This document shows positions 16,170 to 25,873 of a stretch of DNA of 64,000 bases, piece by piece. The notes beneath the pieces are model-generated. The model did no database searches, was not told the origin of the DNA, and worked only from the letters and a program-made list of their open reading frames with translations. Source of the DNA: an uncultured beta proteobacterium (GTDB lineage: Bacteria; Pseudomonadota; Gammaproteobacteria; Burkholderiales; SG8-39); NCBI GenBank assembly GCA_903859155.1, contig CAIOLO010000028.1, forward strand, positions 1-64,000. The letters are read 5' to 3'. A program made the translations under genes and the position numbers. Each line of letters opens with the position of its first letter. The first letter of the stretch is position 1.

Positions 16170-17157
16170 CGAAGGTGTTGAGAGGAGCGCCATACTGCTC
16201 CTGTCTCTGGGTGAAGAGGGCGCGACCGAGGTTTTCAAGCACCTCGCGCCACGCGAGGTGCAAAAGCTCGGCGTGGCGATGTCCAACCTGAAGAACATCA
16301 CCCGCGACAAGGTTGAATCGGTGCTCACCGCATTCTGCAGCAGCGCGGAGGAGAAATCTTCACTGGGCCTGGACTCGGGGGCCTACATCCGCAGCGTGCT
16401 CACCAATGCGCTGGGTGACGACAAGGCAGGCAACCTCATCGACCGCATCCTGCATGGCGGCGACACCAGCGGCATCGAGGGCCTGAAATGGATGGATTCC
16501 TCCGCGGTTGCCGAACTGATCGCGAACGAGCACCCGCAGATCATCGCCACCATTCTGGTGCACCTGGACCGCGATCAGGCGAGCGAGATCCTCACCCAGC
16601 TGCCTGAGCGCCTGCGCAACGACGTGCTGCTGCGGATTGCCACCCTCGACGGCATTCAGCCCACGGCATTGCGCGAATTGAACGATGTGCTGACCAAGCT
16701 CCTCTCGGGCAACAACAATCTGAAGAAAAGCGCGATGGGCGGGGTGCGCGCCGCGGCCGAAATTCTCAATTTCATGTCCGGCACGACCGAAGGCGGCGTC
16801 ATCGAGAGCGTCAAGGAATACGACGCCGAACTGGCGCAGAAGATCCTGGACGAAATGTTCGTGTTCGAAAACATACTGGACATCGACGATCGCGGCATCC
16901 AGCTGCTGCTGCGCGAGGTTCAGTCCGAATCGCTGATTCTCGCCCTCAAGGGATCGTCCGAGGAACTGCGCGAAAAGGTGTTCAAGAACATGTCGCAGCG
17001 CGCCGCCGAAATGCTGCGCGACGACCTCGAGGCGAAAGGCCCGGTGCGCGTATCCGAAGTGGAAGCCGAACAGAAGGAAATCCTGAAGGTGGTGCGCCGC
17101 CTCGCCGACGAAGGCCAGATCGTGCTCGGCGGCAAGGGCGATGAAAGCTATGTCTAG
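16162..17157 (+). CDS. fliG: Flagellar motor switch protein FliG
   Basis: 331-residue C-ring protein that couples the MS ring to the stators. N-terminal FliF-binding domain, a middle domain with the EHPQIIATIL motif that binds FliM, and a C-terminal torque helix with alternating charges (RGIQLLLREVQSESLILALK, then SEELREKVFKNMSQRAAEML). Overlaps fliF by 8 bp. Confidence 0.97.
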   Translation: MNDEGVERSAILLLSLGEEGATEVFKHLAPREVQKLGVAMSNLKNITRDKVESVLTAFCSSAEEKSSLGLDSGAYIRSVLTNALGDDKAGNLIDRILHGGDTSGIEGLKWMDSSAVAELIANEHPQIIATILVHLDRDQASEILTQLPERLRNDVLLRIATLDGIQPTALRELNDVLTKLLSGNNNLKKSAMGGVRAAAEILNFMSGTTEGGVIESVKEYDAELAQKILDEMFVFENILDIDDRGIQLLLREVQSESLILALKGSSEELREKVFKNMSQRAAEMLRDDLEAKGPVRVSEVEAEQKEILKVVRRLADEGQIVLGGKGDESYV

Positions 17158-17788
17158 CGCCATGGATCCGGCAGCTGGCGCCGCCGCAGTGAACGCGAAA
17201 GAGCAGCGCACCGCCTACCAGCGCTGGGAACTCGATTCGTTCGATGGCATCAAGCAGCACCACAACGCCATACAGCTGCCGACCGCAGAACAGCTGGAGC
17301 GCCTGCAGCAGCAGGCCCACGATGAGGGTTACGCCGCGGGCTACCGCGAAGGCAACGGGCGCGCCGCGGCCGAAACAACGCGCCTGCAGCAGGTAGTCGC
17401 CGCCCTCACGGAAGAGTCACAGCAATGCGACCAGCGCCTGGCCGACGAATTGCTGGCGCTCTCGCTGACCATCAGCAAACAGGTACTGCGCCAGGCGCTG
17501 CAGCTGCACCCGGAGCTGATCCTCGCGGTGATCAACGAAGTTCTTAGCCAGGCACCGCAGACGCAAAGGCGCGCGCACCTGATCCTGCACCCGGAGGACG
17601 CGGCGCTGGTACGCACCCGCCTTGGCGAGCAGCTCACGCGCTCGGGCTGGGAGATCATCGAGGATGTCGCCGTACTGCGCGGCGGTTGCCGCCTGAAAAC
17701 ATCGGAATGCGATATCGACGCGACGCTGGAGAACCGCTGGCAGCGAGTGGCCGCCGCGATTGGAGACGGCCATGCCTGGATTGACTGA
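17141..17788 (+). CDS. fliH: Flagellar assembly protein FliH
   Basis: 215 residues; negative regulator and stator of the FliI export ATPase. Contains the glycine-repeat-type helix ([14 protein letters not shown], residues ~64-77) and the C-terminal FliI-binding domain ([16 protein letters not shown], then [21 protein letters not shown]). ATG 17141 overlaps fliG by 17 bp. ATG 17150 and 17162 are in frame and equally possible. Confidence 0.93.
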   Translation: MKAMSSAMDPAAGAAAVNAKEQRTAYQRWELDSFDGIKQHHNAIQLPTAEQLERLQQQAHDEGYAAGYREGNGRAAAETTRLQQVVAALTEESQQCDQRLADELLALSLTISKQVLRQALQLHPELILAVINEVLSQAPQTQRRAHLILHPEDAALVRTRLGEQLTRSGWEIIEDVAVLRGGCRLKTSECDIDATLENRWQRVAAAIGDGHAWID

Positions 17789-19217
17789 GCCCGGGGGAAA
17801 TGTGCGCCCGCCGCGCTGGAGCGGCTTCCTGCGCGATTGCGGCGAACTGGTCGCAATGACCACTCCGCTGATGGCCAGCGGGCGCCTGACACGCGTGGCC
17901 GGGCTGGTGATGGAGGCCACCGGCCTCAAGCTGGCGGTAGGCAGCAGCTGTTCGGTGGAACTGCCCAACGGCAACAGAGTCGATGCGGAAGTGGTCGGCT
18001 TCTCGGGCGAGCGCCTGTACCTGATGCCGACCAATGAAGTCTGGGGCCTGGTACCAGGGGCGCGTGTCATCCCGGTTGAAGCCGCTCAGGCCCTGCCGCA
18101 AAACGGTAGAGTCAGCCAACCGCGGCGGCGCGGCCTGGACCGCGCCAAGCAGATGCCGGTGGGCGCAAAGCTGCTCGGCAGGGTTCTCGACGGCGCCGGT
18201 CATCCGCTGGACCGCCTCGGCCCGCTGCAGACAGAGCACAGCGCGCCGCTGCACAGCCGCCCTTTCAACCCTCTGGGACGCATGCCGATAACGCATACGC
18301 TTGACGTCGGCGTGCGCTCCATCAATGCGCTGCTGACCGTCGGCCGCGGTCAGCGCATGGGACTGTTCGCCGGCAGCGGCATCGGCAAGAGCGTGCTCCT
18401 TGGCATGATGGCGCGCTATACCAGCGCCGATGTCATCGTGGTGGGGCTGATCGGCGAACGCGGCCGCGAAGTAAAGGAGTTCATCGAAGACATTCTCGGC
18501 CCGGAAGGACTGGCCCGCTCGGTGGTGGTCGCGGCGCCTGCGGACACCAACCCGCTGATGCGCCTGCAAGGGGCCGCGTATGCCACCACGATCGCGGAGC
18601 ATTTTCGCGACCAGGGTAAGCATGTGCTGCTGATCATGGACTCGCTGACCCGCTTTGCCATGGCGCAGCGGGAAATCGCCCTGGCGATTGGCGAGCCTCC
18701 GGTCACCAAGGGCTACCCGCCCTCGGTATTCGCAAAAATGCCGCAACTGGTGGAACGCGCCGGCAACGGCAATGAAGGCGTCGGTTCCATAACCGCCTTC
18801 TACACCGTGCTGACCGAAGGCGACGACCAGCAGGACCCGATCGCCGACAGCGCACGTGCCATCCTTGACGGCCATATTGTGCTGTCGCGCGCGCTTGCCG
18901 ATCAGGGACATTATCCGGCCATCGACATCGAGGCTTCTATCAGCCGCGTACTTCCCAACCTTGTCAGCCCGCAGCAACTGCGGTTGGTACAGCGTTTCAA
19001 GGCCCACTATGCCCGCTACCAGCGCAGCCGCGACCTGATCAGCGTGGGCGCCTATGCCAGCGGCAACGACCCGGCACTGGATCAGGCAATCCAGATTCAC
19101 CCCAGGCTCGATGCATTCCTGCAACAGGGCATGCGCGAGCGCCAGCCCTATGCCACCAGCATCACCCAGCTGAATGCCCTACTCCCGGCGGAAAATGTGC
19201 CGTTAACTGCTCAGTGA
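17772..19217 (+). CDS. fliI: Flagellum-specific export ATPase FliI
   Basis: 481 residues; hexameric ATPase of the export apparatus. Walker A GSGIGKS in [15 protein letters not shown], Walker [10 protein letters not shown], and a C-terminal domain of the F1-beta type. ATG 17772 with GGAG 6 bp upstream is preferred over the upstream TTG 17760. It overlaps fliH by 17 bp. Confidence 0.96.
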   Translation: MPGLTEPGGNVRPPRWSGFLRDCGELVAMTTPLMASGRLTRVAGLVMEATGLKLAVGSSCSVELPNGNRVDAEVVGFSGERLYLMPTNEVWGLVPGARVIPVEAAQALPQNGRVSQPRRRGLDRAKQMPVGAKLLGRVLDGAGHPLDRLGPLQTEHSAPLHSRPFNPLGRMPITHTLDVGVRSINALLTVGRGQRMGLFAGSGIGKSVLLGMMARYTSADVIVVGLIGERGREVKEFIEDILGPEGLARSVVVAAPADTNPLMRLQGAAYATTIAEHFRDQGKHVLLIMDSLTRFAMAQREIALAIGEPPVTKGYPPSVFAKMPQLVERAGNGNEGVGSITAFYTVLTEGDDQQDPIADSARAILDGHIVLSRALADQGHYPAIDIEASISRVLPNLVSPQQLRLVQRFKAHYARYQRSRDLISVGAYASGNDPALDQAIQIHPRLDAFLQQGMRERQPYATSITQLNALLPAENVPLTAQ

Positions 19218-19235
19218 CCGAGAAGGATTGAATAT

Positions 19236-19688
19236 ATGTCGAAGCCCTTCCCTTTACAGACCCTGCTCGAACTGGCGCGCGCGCACAGCGACACCGCCGC
19301 GGCGCAGCTTGGCGTCCTCAACAGGCACGAGCGCGAGATGGTGGAGCGCCTGCGCACGTTGATCGAGTACCGCCGCGAATATACGGATAACCTGGCGCGC
19401 ATGGCCCGCACCGGCATTGGCAGTGTCGACTGGCGCAATTACCGCGAATTCATCGACAAGATAGATGCCGCCATCTCGCAACAGCGCGCGACCGTAGCGG
19501 TATCCAAGCACGAAGTCCAGGTCGGATTGCAAAACTGGCACTCGGAGCAGCGCAAACTCAAATCCTTCGACACCCTTTCCGTACGCCACCACTCGGCCGA
19601 GATCAGGCGCGAGTCCGTGCAGGAACAAAAGGAACAGGATGAATTCGCGCTGAAGGGCTTCCTCGGCAGAAGCGTCGCGATGGGCTAG
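19236..19688 (+). CDS. fliJ: Flagellar export chaperone FliJ
   Basis: 150-residue, nearly all-helical coiled coil, the central stalk that activates the FliI ring and delivers chaperones to FlhA. Typical features: PFPLQTLLELARAHSDTAA at the start, long charged heptads, and QEQKEQDEFA near the end. GAAGGA lies 8 bp before ATG 19236. It is 18 bp after fliI. Confidence 0.92.
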   Translation: MSKPFPLQTLLELARAHSDTAAAQLGVLNRHEREMVERLRTLIEYRREYTDNLARMARTGIGSVDWRNYREFIDKIDAAISQQRATVAVSKHEVQVGLQNWHSEQRKLKSFDTLSVRHHSAEIRRESVQEQKEQDEFALKGFLGRSVAMG

Positions 19689-19764
19689 GCGGGCTGCCCC
19701 TGGCATGCTGCTTGCATCGCTGGCAGCTGACACTGTCCAGCTACGTTTTTTCGAAGGAATCATC

Positions 19765-20817
19765 TTGGCCGACCTGCCCATCCCCCCCTCTTCACCCGTT
19801 CCCGCCGCTGCCTCGCGCTCGGGCACCAGCAACTCGCTCAACGAATCCTCCGCGCGTGCCGACAGCGCACAAACCAACGAGGAGCCTTTCCAGGCCGTTC
19901 TTGCTCAGGAACTGGGGCAACACCCGGACGACAAGGCGCGGACCAAAGGAAGCGCCGCTAACAGCGCCGACGGGACAGACCCCCAAGAGGATACGGCGCC
20001 TGCAGCCGCCACTGCGGATGCGGCCCCGGTATTCCTCCTCGGCAACGCACCGCTGCTGGCTGCAAGCGAGGTGGCCTCAAACACCATGAGCGCAAACGCT
20101 GGCGCGCATGGCGCACGCGGATTCGCAGCCGCCCAGCACCGCCTGGCCAATGCCGCACTTGCGGCGGCGGCTGACACCACCTCGCCCGCACTGGCGGCAG
20201 AGGCAGTCACGGCAGATTTTGCCGCACCCGGCAAAATCGGACAGCCAAGCCCTGGTGAACTGCGGCAGGAAACGGCCTTCACCCCGGGAGTGCTGGAGAA
20301 GCCGCTGACATCCCCGGCAATCGCTGTCGCAATGCATTCCGGTAGCGGCGCTAGCGCTCCAGCCACGCAGCCGGCCGCGGTGGCGAGGTTGGAGGCGCGT
20401 GTCGGGGCGAGCGACTGGGATAAGGGCCTGGGCGACAAGCTGGTATGGATGGCCGGACAACGCCACCAGGTGGCGCAGCTGCACCTCAATCCGCCCGATC
20501 TGGGTCCGCTGAAAATAACCCTGACGCTGAACAATGACCAGGCAAGCGCGCAATTCTTTTCCGCTCACGCTGTGGTGCGCGAAGCAGTAGAGAGCGCCAT
20601 GCCGCGGCTGCGGGAAATGCTCGCTGAGAGCGGCATTTTTCTCGGCCAGGCCAGCGTCAGTGCCGAATCCTTTCGCGAGCAGGCGCAGCCCCAGGCTCAA
20701 CATCAGCCGCGCGGCTACGCCACATCCACCAATCTGGCCGGCGTGGATTCCGGATTCGAGCAGCGCGGTGCACGGCAGTTGCGCCCATCCCTTGGCCTGG
20801 TCGATACCTTCGCCTGA
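19765..20817 (+). CDS. fliK: Flagellar hook-length control protein FliK
   Basis: About 350 residues. A long Ala/Pro/Ser-rich disordered ruler region (1-215) is followed by the conserved C-terminal domain that flips FlhB specificity (VAQLHLNPPDLGPLKITLTL, then REAVESAMPRLREML). I prefer TTG 19765 because GAAGGA lies 6 bp upstream. An in-frame ATG at 19705 has no ribosome site, but would add 20 residues. Confidence 0.9.
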   Translation: MADLPIPPSSPVPAAASRSGTSNSLNESSARADSAQTNEEPFQAVLAQELGQHPDDKARTKGSAANSADGTDPQEDTAPAAATADAAPVFLLGNAPLLAASEVASNTMSANAGAHGARGFAAAQHRLANAALAAAADTTSPALAAEAVTADFAAPGKIGQPSPGELRQETAFTPGVLEKPLTSPAIAVAMHSGSGASAPATQPAAVARLEARVGASDWDKGLGDKLVWMAGQRHQVAQLHLNPPDLGPLKITLTLNNDQASAQFFSAHAVVREAVESAMPRLREMLAESGIFLGQASVSAESFREQAQPQAQHQPRGYATSTNLAGVDSGFEQRGARQLRPSLGLVDTFA

Positions 20818-21056
20818 GTGTCTGTTTGGAAACGAGGGAAACCCACCCTCTAGTCCTTGTCTGGCGGCGCATCGCCCCAGGCATCTTGCCTCACTGCTGC
20901 GCCCCCGCGCGCCTGCGCACCCCGCGCGCCCCCGCAACGTCATGCCGCAGGGCGGCGCAAAAGCCCGATCTGATGGGCATTCACCCTTTTGTTTCATCGA
21001 GTGCGGCGGCCGCTCATCGCCAATAATTAACTCACTTTCCAAGGGATGCAAATCGC

Positions 21057-21635
21057 ATGGCAACCAGCAGCAGTAAGCAGCCCAAAGCTGCGGCAAAAGC
21101 TCCTCCCGCGGCAGAGCCCGAAGCCGATGAAGCCCCCGCACCGCGTCGAAAAAAAGGGGGCATGCTCAAGATCCTGACGCTGGTGGTGCTGGTGCTTGCC
21201 GCCGGCAGCGGCGGCACCTGGTACTTCCTGCATGACGCACCGGCTGACGAGGAAGCCAAACCCACAGCCAAGGCGGGGGCCGCAAAAGCCGAAGTGGCAA
21301 AACAAGCCTCCAGCAAGCCGCCGATATTCATCCCGCTCGAGCAATTCACGGTCAACCTGCAAAGCGAGGAGGCCTCGCCGCAGTTCCTTCAGGTCACGCT
21401 GGTGATCAAAGCGACCGATTCAGCGGTAACCGATGCCATCAAACTGCATATGCCCGAGGTCCGCGACCGCGTGCTGATGCTGCTCTCGGCAAAGACTGCC
21501 AGCGAACTCAACTCCGTCGAGGGCAAGAAAGCGCTCAGCATCGCACTCACGCGCGAGATCACCCAGCCGCTTGCCGGGCGCATCCCCGCGCAATCGATCG
21601 ACAGCGTTCTGTTTACTTCCTTCGTAGTGCAGTAG
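21057..21635 (+). CDS. fliL: Flagellar basal body-associated protein FliL
   Basis: 192 residues. Basic N-terminal tail, a single membrane helix (LKILTLVVLVLAAGSGG, ~37-55), then a periplasmic stomatin-like domain (IPLEQFTVNLQSEE, then LQVTLVIKATD). It associates with the stator ring. A 239-bp gap separates it from fliK, larger than others in the run, so an internal promoter is possible. AAGGGA precedes ATG by 10 bp. Confidence 0.94.
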   Translation: MATSSSKQPKAAAKAPPAAEPEADEAPAPRRKKGGMLKILTLVVLVLAAGSGGTWYFLHDAPADEEAKPTAKAGAAKAEVAKQASSKPPIFIPLEQFTVNLQSEEASPQFLQVTLVIKATDSAVTDAIKLHMPEVRDRVLMLLSAKTASELNSVEGKKALSIALTREITQPLAGRIPAQSIDSVLFTSFVVQ

Positions 21636-21640
21636 CGACA

Positions 21641-22618
21641 ATGACCCAGGATTTTCTTTCGCAGGACGAGGTTGACGCGCTGCTCAAGGGCGTCAGCGGA
21701 GAGACCGAGGAGGTCAAGGAGGCGGTGGACACCTCCGGAGTTCGCCCCTACAACCTTGCCACCCAGGAACGCATCGTTCGCGGCCGCATGCCGACCCTGG
21801 AAATCATCAACGAGCGCTTCGCGCGGCAGTTTCGAATCGGCCTGTTCAACTTCATGCGCCGCACCGCCGAAATCTCGGTCGGTCCGATCCGCATTCTCAA
21901 GTACAACGAATTCATCCGCAATCTGGTGGTACCCACCAACCTGAACATGGTCCAGGCCAAGCCGCTGCGCGGCACGGCGCTTTTCATCTTCGATCCCAAT
22001 CTGGTGTTCCTGGTGGTGGACAACCTGTTCGGCGGCGATGGCAGGTTCCACACGCGCGTTGAAGGGCGCGATTTCACCCAGACCGAACAGCGCATCATCC
22101 AGCGCCTGCTCGGGGTGGTGTTCGAGGAGTACGAAAAATCCTGGAATCCGGTGTACGCGCTGAAGTTCGAATACCTGCGCTCCGAGATGAACACGCAGTT
22201 CGCGAACATCGTCACGCCCAATGAAGTGGTGGTGGTAACCACCTTCAACATCGAATTCGGTTCAACCTCGGGCGAGTTTCACATTTGCCTGCCCTACGCC
22301 ATGATCGAACCGATCCGCGACCTGCTCTACAGCAGCATGCAGGGAGACCATCTTGAAGTGGACAAGCGCTGGCTGCGCCTGATGGCACAGCAGGTGCAGG
22401 CCGCGGAGGTCGATCTGGTGGCCACGCTGGGCCGGGCTTCGGTCACCTGCAAACAGATACTCAACATGCGCGCCGGCGACGTCATTGCGTTCGACATCCC
22501 CGAAGCCATAACCGCCGCAGTGGACGGAGTGCCGGTGCTCGAGTGCCGATATGGACTGTTCAATGGCCAGTACGCATTGAAGGTTGAAAGAATTCTGACC
22601 ACCCAGGTCAGTGAATGA
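21641..22618 (+). CDS. fliM: Flagellar motor switch protein FliM
   Basis: 325 residues; C-ring protein that receives CheY-P. The N-terminal CheY-binding peptide LSQDEVDALLKGV is intact. The middle CheC-like domain (NERFARQFRIGLFNFMRR) and the C-terminal SpoA domain (ITAAVDGVPVLECRYGLFNG) follow. It begins 5 bp after fliL. Confidence 0.97.
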   Translation: MTQDFLSQDEVDALLKGVSGETEEVKEAVDTSGVRPYNLATQERIVRGRMPTLEIINERFARQFRIGLFNFMRRTAEISVGPIRILKYNEFIRNLVVPTNLNMVQAKPLRGTALFIFDPNLVFLVVDNLFGGDGRFHTRVEGRDFTQTEQRIIQRLLGVVFEEYEKSWNPVYALKFEYLRSEMNTQFANIVTPNEVVVVTTFNIEFGSTSGEFHICLPYAMIEPIRDLLYSSMQGDHLEVDKRWLRLMAQQVQAAEVDLVATLGRASVTCKQILNMRAGDVIAFDIPEAITAAVDGVPVLECRYGLFNGQYALKVERILTTQVSE

Positions 22619-22631
22619 AATGGAGACGAAC

Positions 22632-23057
22632 ATGGGCGACATTCCGGACAAAGCACAAATCAGCGCCGACGATTGGGGCGCCGCCATGCAGGAACAGGAA
22701 ACCGCGACGCGGGCCCCGCGCACTCCCGACAATGTCGCGGCGCCGGCGCAGATTTTCGAGCAGTTCTCCTCCAGCGGAACCACCAATCCCCAGCACACCG
22801 ACATGGACATGATCCTGGACATCCCGGTGCAGCTCGAGGTGCAACTGGGGCGCACCAAGATCGCCATCAAGAGTCTGCTGCAATTGGCCCAGGGCTCGGT
22901 GGTCGAACTCGACGGCATGGCGGGCGAGCCGATGGACGTACTGGTCAACGGCTGCCTGATCGCGCAGGGCGAAGTGGTGGTGGTCAACGACAAGTTCGGC
23001 ATCCGCCTCACCGACATCATTACGCCCTCCGAACGCATCCGCAAGTTGAACCGGTAA
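22632..23057 (+). CDS. fliN: Flagellar motor switch protein FliN
   Basis: 141 residues. Acidic, variable N-terminal 60 residues, then the SpoA domain (ILDIPVQLEVQLGRTKIAIK, then VVVVNDKFGIRLTDII). It forms the base of the C-ring with FliM and docks FliH. ATG 22632 has GGAGA at 5-bp spacing; ATG 22620 and GTG 22611 are in-frame alternatives. Confidence 0.95.
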   Translation: MGDIPDKAQISADDWGAAMQEQETATRAPRTPDNVAAPAQIFEQFSSSGTTNPQHTDMDMILDIPVQLEVQLGRTKIAIKSLLQLAQGSVVELDGMAGEPMDVLVNGCLIAQGEVVVVNDKFGIRLTDIITPSERIRKLNR

Positions 23058-23062
23058 GCGCG

Positions 23063-23539
23063 GTGCTCAAACCCCGAGTTATCGTTTCACGCTTGCAGGC
23101 ATCGGCAGCTGCGCTGGTACTGTGGTCTTGCGGGCCGGGCAACGCCATCGCCATGGCCCCGGCCACCAGCAGCGGACCTGCGGTGGCCGCAGGCAGCATC
23201 GCGCAGATGCTTGTGGGCCTGGCCGTCGTCCTCGCCCTGCTTGGCGGCATCGCCTGGCTGCTGAAACGCTATTCCGGCCTGCGTGGCACCGGGTCCGGGT
23301 TGATCCGCATCGTCGGCGGAGCCGCTGTCGGCCAGCGCGAGCGCATCGTCGTGGTCGAGGTCGGCGGCACCTGGTTGCTGGTCGGTGTGGCACCGGGACA
23401 GGTGCGCACCCTGCATACCATGCCAAGAATCGAATCCGCGGGCGCTGGCAGTCCGGGGAAAACCGGCGCCGCGGCGCTTGCAGAATCGGGTTTCGCGACC
23501 TGGCTGCGCCGCCTTTCGGAAAACCGCCCACATGAGTAA
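23063..23539 (+). CDS. fliO: Flagellar biosynthesis protein FliO
   Basis: 158-residue membrane protein assisting FliP assembly. GTG 23063 start, 5 bp after fliN; no ATG is available in frame upstream. Hydrophobic N-terminal segment, main membrane helix [20 protein letters not shown], then a small cytoplasmic domain ([20 protein letters not shown]). It overlaps fliP by 8 bp. A much longer open frame through fliN on the same strand is a shadow. Confidence 0.88.
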   Translation: MLKPRVIVSRLQASAAALVLWSCGPGNAIAMAPATSSGPAVAAGSIAQMLVGLAVVLALLGGIAWLLKRYSGLRGTGSGLIRIVGGAAVGQRERIVVVEVGGTWLLVGVAPGQVRTLHTMPRIESAGAGSPGKTGAAALAESGFATWLRRLSENRPHE

Positions 23540-24287
23540 GCACCTCCGGTGCGTGCTCGCCCTGCTGCTCCTTGCCCTGCTCATCAGCGCACCGGCCCTG
23601 GCCCAGGACCTGTCCCTGCCCGCATTCAGCAGCAAGCCCGCCCCGGGCGGCGGCCAGACCTACACCTTGAGCATTCAGACGCTGCTCACGCTCACCGCAC
23701 TGTCGTTCCTGCCATCGGTGCTGCTGCTGATGACCAGCTTCACCCGCATCATCATCGTGCTGTCGCTGCTGCGCCATGCGCTTGGGGTGCAATCGACCCC
23801 GTCCAATCAGGTTCTCCTGGGCATAACCCTGTTCCTCACCCTGTTCGTGATGTCACCGGTGCTCGATCGCATCTACGTGGATGCCTATCAGCCGCTGGCC
23901 GAGCACAAGATCAGTTTTCCCGAGGCGCTGGAAAAGGGCGCGGTGCCGTTGCGCGCCTTCATGCTGAACCAGACCCGCGAAGCGGACCTGGCGTTATTCG
24001 CGCGCATCGCCAATCAGGGGCCGATGCAGGATGCTTCGCAGGTGCCGCTCAAGATCCTGATTCCCGCCTATGTCACCAGCGAGTTGAAAACCGCCTTTCA
24101 GATCGGCTTCCTGGTGTTCCTGCCATTCATGATCATCGACATGGTGGTGGCGAGCGTGCTGATGTCGATGGGCATGATGATGATGTCGCCGGCGACCATA
24201 TCGCTGCCGTTCAAGATCATGCTGTTCGTGCTTGCCGACGGCTGGAACCTTTTGATCGGTTCGCTGGTCCAGAGTTTTCACGGTTGA
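23532..24287 (+). CDS. fliP: Flagellar export gate protein FliP
   Basis: 251 residues; core of the FliPQR gate. Cleavable signal peptide ([15 protein letters not shown]), then four membrane helices; family segments [18 protein letters not shown] and [19 protein letters not shown] are intact. ATG 23532 lies inside the end of fliO. Confidence 0.96.
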   Translation: MSKHLRCVLALLLLALLISAPALAQDLSLPAFSSKPAPGGGQTYTLSIQTLLTLTALSFLPSVLLLMTSFTRIIIVLSLLRHALGVQSTPSNQVLLGITLFLTLFVMSPVLDRIYVDAYQPLAEHKISFPEALEKGAVPLRAFMLNQTREADLALFARIANQGPMQDASQVPLKILIPAYVTSELKTAFQIGFLVFLPFMIIDMVVASVLMSMGMMMMSPATISLPFKIMLFVLADGWNLLIGSLVQSFHG

Positions 24288-24320
24288 GTCGGCAACCACC
24301 CGTCCCTTGAAAGGAGCGAA

Positions 24321-24590
24321 ATGACCCCGGAGAGTGTGCTCACGCTGGCACAGCGCGCGCTGGAGGTCACCCTTCTGATGTCCGCCCCTCCGCTATTGGC
24401 GGCACTGGTGACCGGCCTGCTGGTGAGCGTGTTCCAGGCGGCCACACAGATCAACGAAATGACCCTTTCCTTCATCCCCAAGCTGGTGGCGATATTTGTC
24501 GTGCTGGTGCTGTTTGGTCCCTGGATGCTGGGTATTGTGCTCGACTACATGCGCGAGCTGTTTAACGGCATTCCCGGAATAATCGGCTGA
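24321..24590 (+). CDS. fliQ: Flagellar export gate protein FliQ
   Basis: 89 residues, two membrane helices with the conserved PPLLAALVTGLLVSVFQAAT motif. Strong ribosome site (GAAAGGAGCGAA). It lies between fliP and fliR, as in nearly all flagellar operons. Confidence 0.96.
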   Translation: MTPESVLTLAQRALEVTLLMSAPPLLAALVTGLLVSVFQAATQINEMTLSFIPKLVAIFVVLVLFGPWMLGIVLDYMRELFNGIPGIIG

Positions 24591-24612
24591 AATTGCCGAC
24601 TGGACCGCAGGC

Positions 24613-25392
24613 ATGCTCAGCATCACTTCCGCGCAACTCAATATATGGCTGGCCGCTTTCGCGTGGCCGCTGGCGCGGATTCTGGCGCTGATCGCCAGCG
24701 CGCCGGTCATTGGCAATCCGAGCCTGCCTTTGCGCATAAAAATCGCGCTTGGCATACTGGTGACCATTCTGGTGGCGCCGCTGCTGCCCACGCCACCCGA
24801 CCTCGATCCGGCCTCGGCCACCGGCCTGCTTATTCTGGCGCAACAAGTGCTGATCGGCCTGGCGATGGGCCTGGCCATGCATATCGTGTTTCACGCCGCG
24901 GAAATGGCGGGAGAACTCATCGGCCTGCAAATGGGCCTGGGCTTTGCCACCTTGTACGATGCTTCGCTGCCCGGATTCATACCGGTTCTCGGGCAATACC
25001 TGGGAATTGTCGTCAGCCTGGCTTTTCTCGCCGTGGACGGCCATTTGCTGATGCTGTCGACGCTGGTGGAAAGTTTTCAAGTTCTGCCGATTGCGCCGCT
25101 GTCCTCCCCCACCGGTTTGCGCGCGCTGGCGGAATGGGGCGGGAGCCTGTTTTCCTACAGCCTGGCCTTGTCGCTGCCCCTGCTCGCCGCGCTGCTGATC
25201 ACCAACATCGCGCTGGGGGTGCTCACCCGCGCCGCGCCGCAGCTCAATATATTCGCCGTCGGCTTTCCGCTGACCATTCTGGCCGGCTTTCTGGCGCTGA
25301 CACTGGCCCTGCCGTATTTCGCGCCGATGCTGGAACGGATGTTCACCGACGGGCTGCTCGCCATGCTGCGGATCGCCACAGCCCTTCGCTAA
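24613..25392 (+). CDS. fliR: Flagellar export gate protein FliR
   Basis: 259 residues with about six membrane helices. Family segments EMAGELIGLQMGLGFATLYD and RAAPQLNIFAVGFPLTI are present. Last gene of the fliF-fliR run; it converges with the lipoprotein gene, the two overlapping by 4 bp at their stops. Confidence 0.95.
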   Translation: MLSITSAQLNIWLAAFAWPLARILALIASAPVIGNPSLPLRIKIALGILVTILVAPLLPTPPDLDPASATGLLILAQQVLIGLAMGLAMHIVFHAAEMAGELIGLQMGLGFATLYDASLPGFIPVLGQYLGIVVSLAFLAVDGHLLMLSTLVESFQVLPIAPLSSPTGLRALAEWGGSLFSYSLALSLPLLAALLITNIALGVLTRAAPQLNIFAVGFPLTILAGFLALTLALPYFAPMLERMFTDGLLAMLRIATALR

Positions 25393-25865
25393 CGGTCGAA
25401 CCGAATCACCCCTTGCGCCACGCGTTGCGCCAGGGGCAGCGTGGATTCGATCCCCTCGGTGTATTCCATCACGGTGAATCCGCTATAGCCGCCTTCGCGT
25501 GCCAGCTGCTCGGCGTGGCGCGAGAACAGCTGCCCTGCTTCGCCTTCGCCACCGCTGGTGAAACGCTTCTTGCGCAGCGAAATGCGCACGCGATCCGGCC
25601 CCGCAGGCGCCCTTTGCAGCTGCCAGTTGGGCGCCAGCGGATCCACCGCCCAGAAAAGCGCGGTGCCCAGCAATAGGGTCTCCGGCGTCAGGCTCACCGT
25701 GCGGGTGAGATTCAGCGTCTGGTTGGGGATCAGGGTGCTCACCGGATTGCCCGCCGCATCGGCAGCGCCGGGAGTCCTGGTGACCACGGAACAGGCCCCC
25801 AACAATAATGCAAACAGGCCGGCAACTGCTGTTGCGCCAGTGGTTTTGCGAAAGGGTGGTCCCAT
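25389..25865 (-). CDS. Putative outer-membrane lipoprotein
   Basis: 158 residues. Signal peptide with lipobox (LFALLLGAC, Cys about residue 26), then a mostly beta domain with LQRAPAGPDRVRISLRKKRF and an ending QGVIRFDR. I do not recognise a named family. It is the last gene after flgL (8-bp gap) in the flg run, so it may be an accessory of the hook-filament operon. ATG 25865; GTG one codon upstream is possible. Confidence 0.7.
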   Translation of the reverse strand: MGPPFRKTTGATAVAGLFALLLGACSVVTRTPGAADAAGNPVSTLIPNQTLNLTRTVSLTPETLLLGTALFWAVDPLAPNWQLQRAPAGPDRVRISLRKKRFTSGGEGEAGQLFSRHAEQLAREGGYSGFTVMEYTEGIESTLPLAQRVAQGVIRFDR

Positions 25866-25873
25866 CACCGCGC

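Noticed and set aside
22673-23062. Upstream extension of the fliO frame through fliN
   Set aside because: Shadow frame of fliN; the FliO similarity begins only after 23063.
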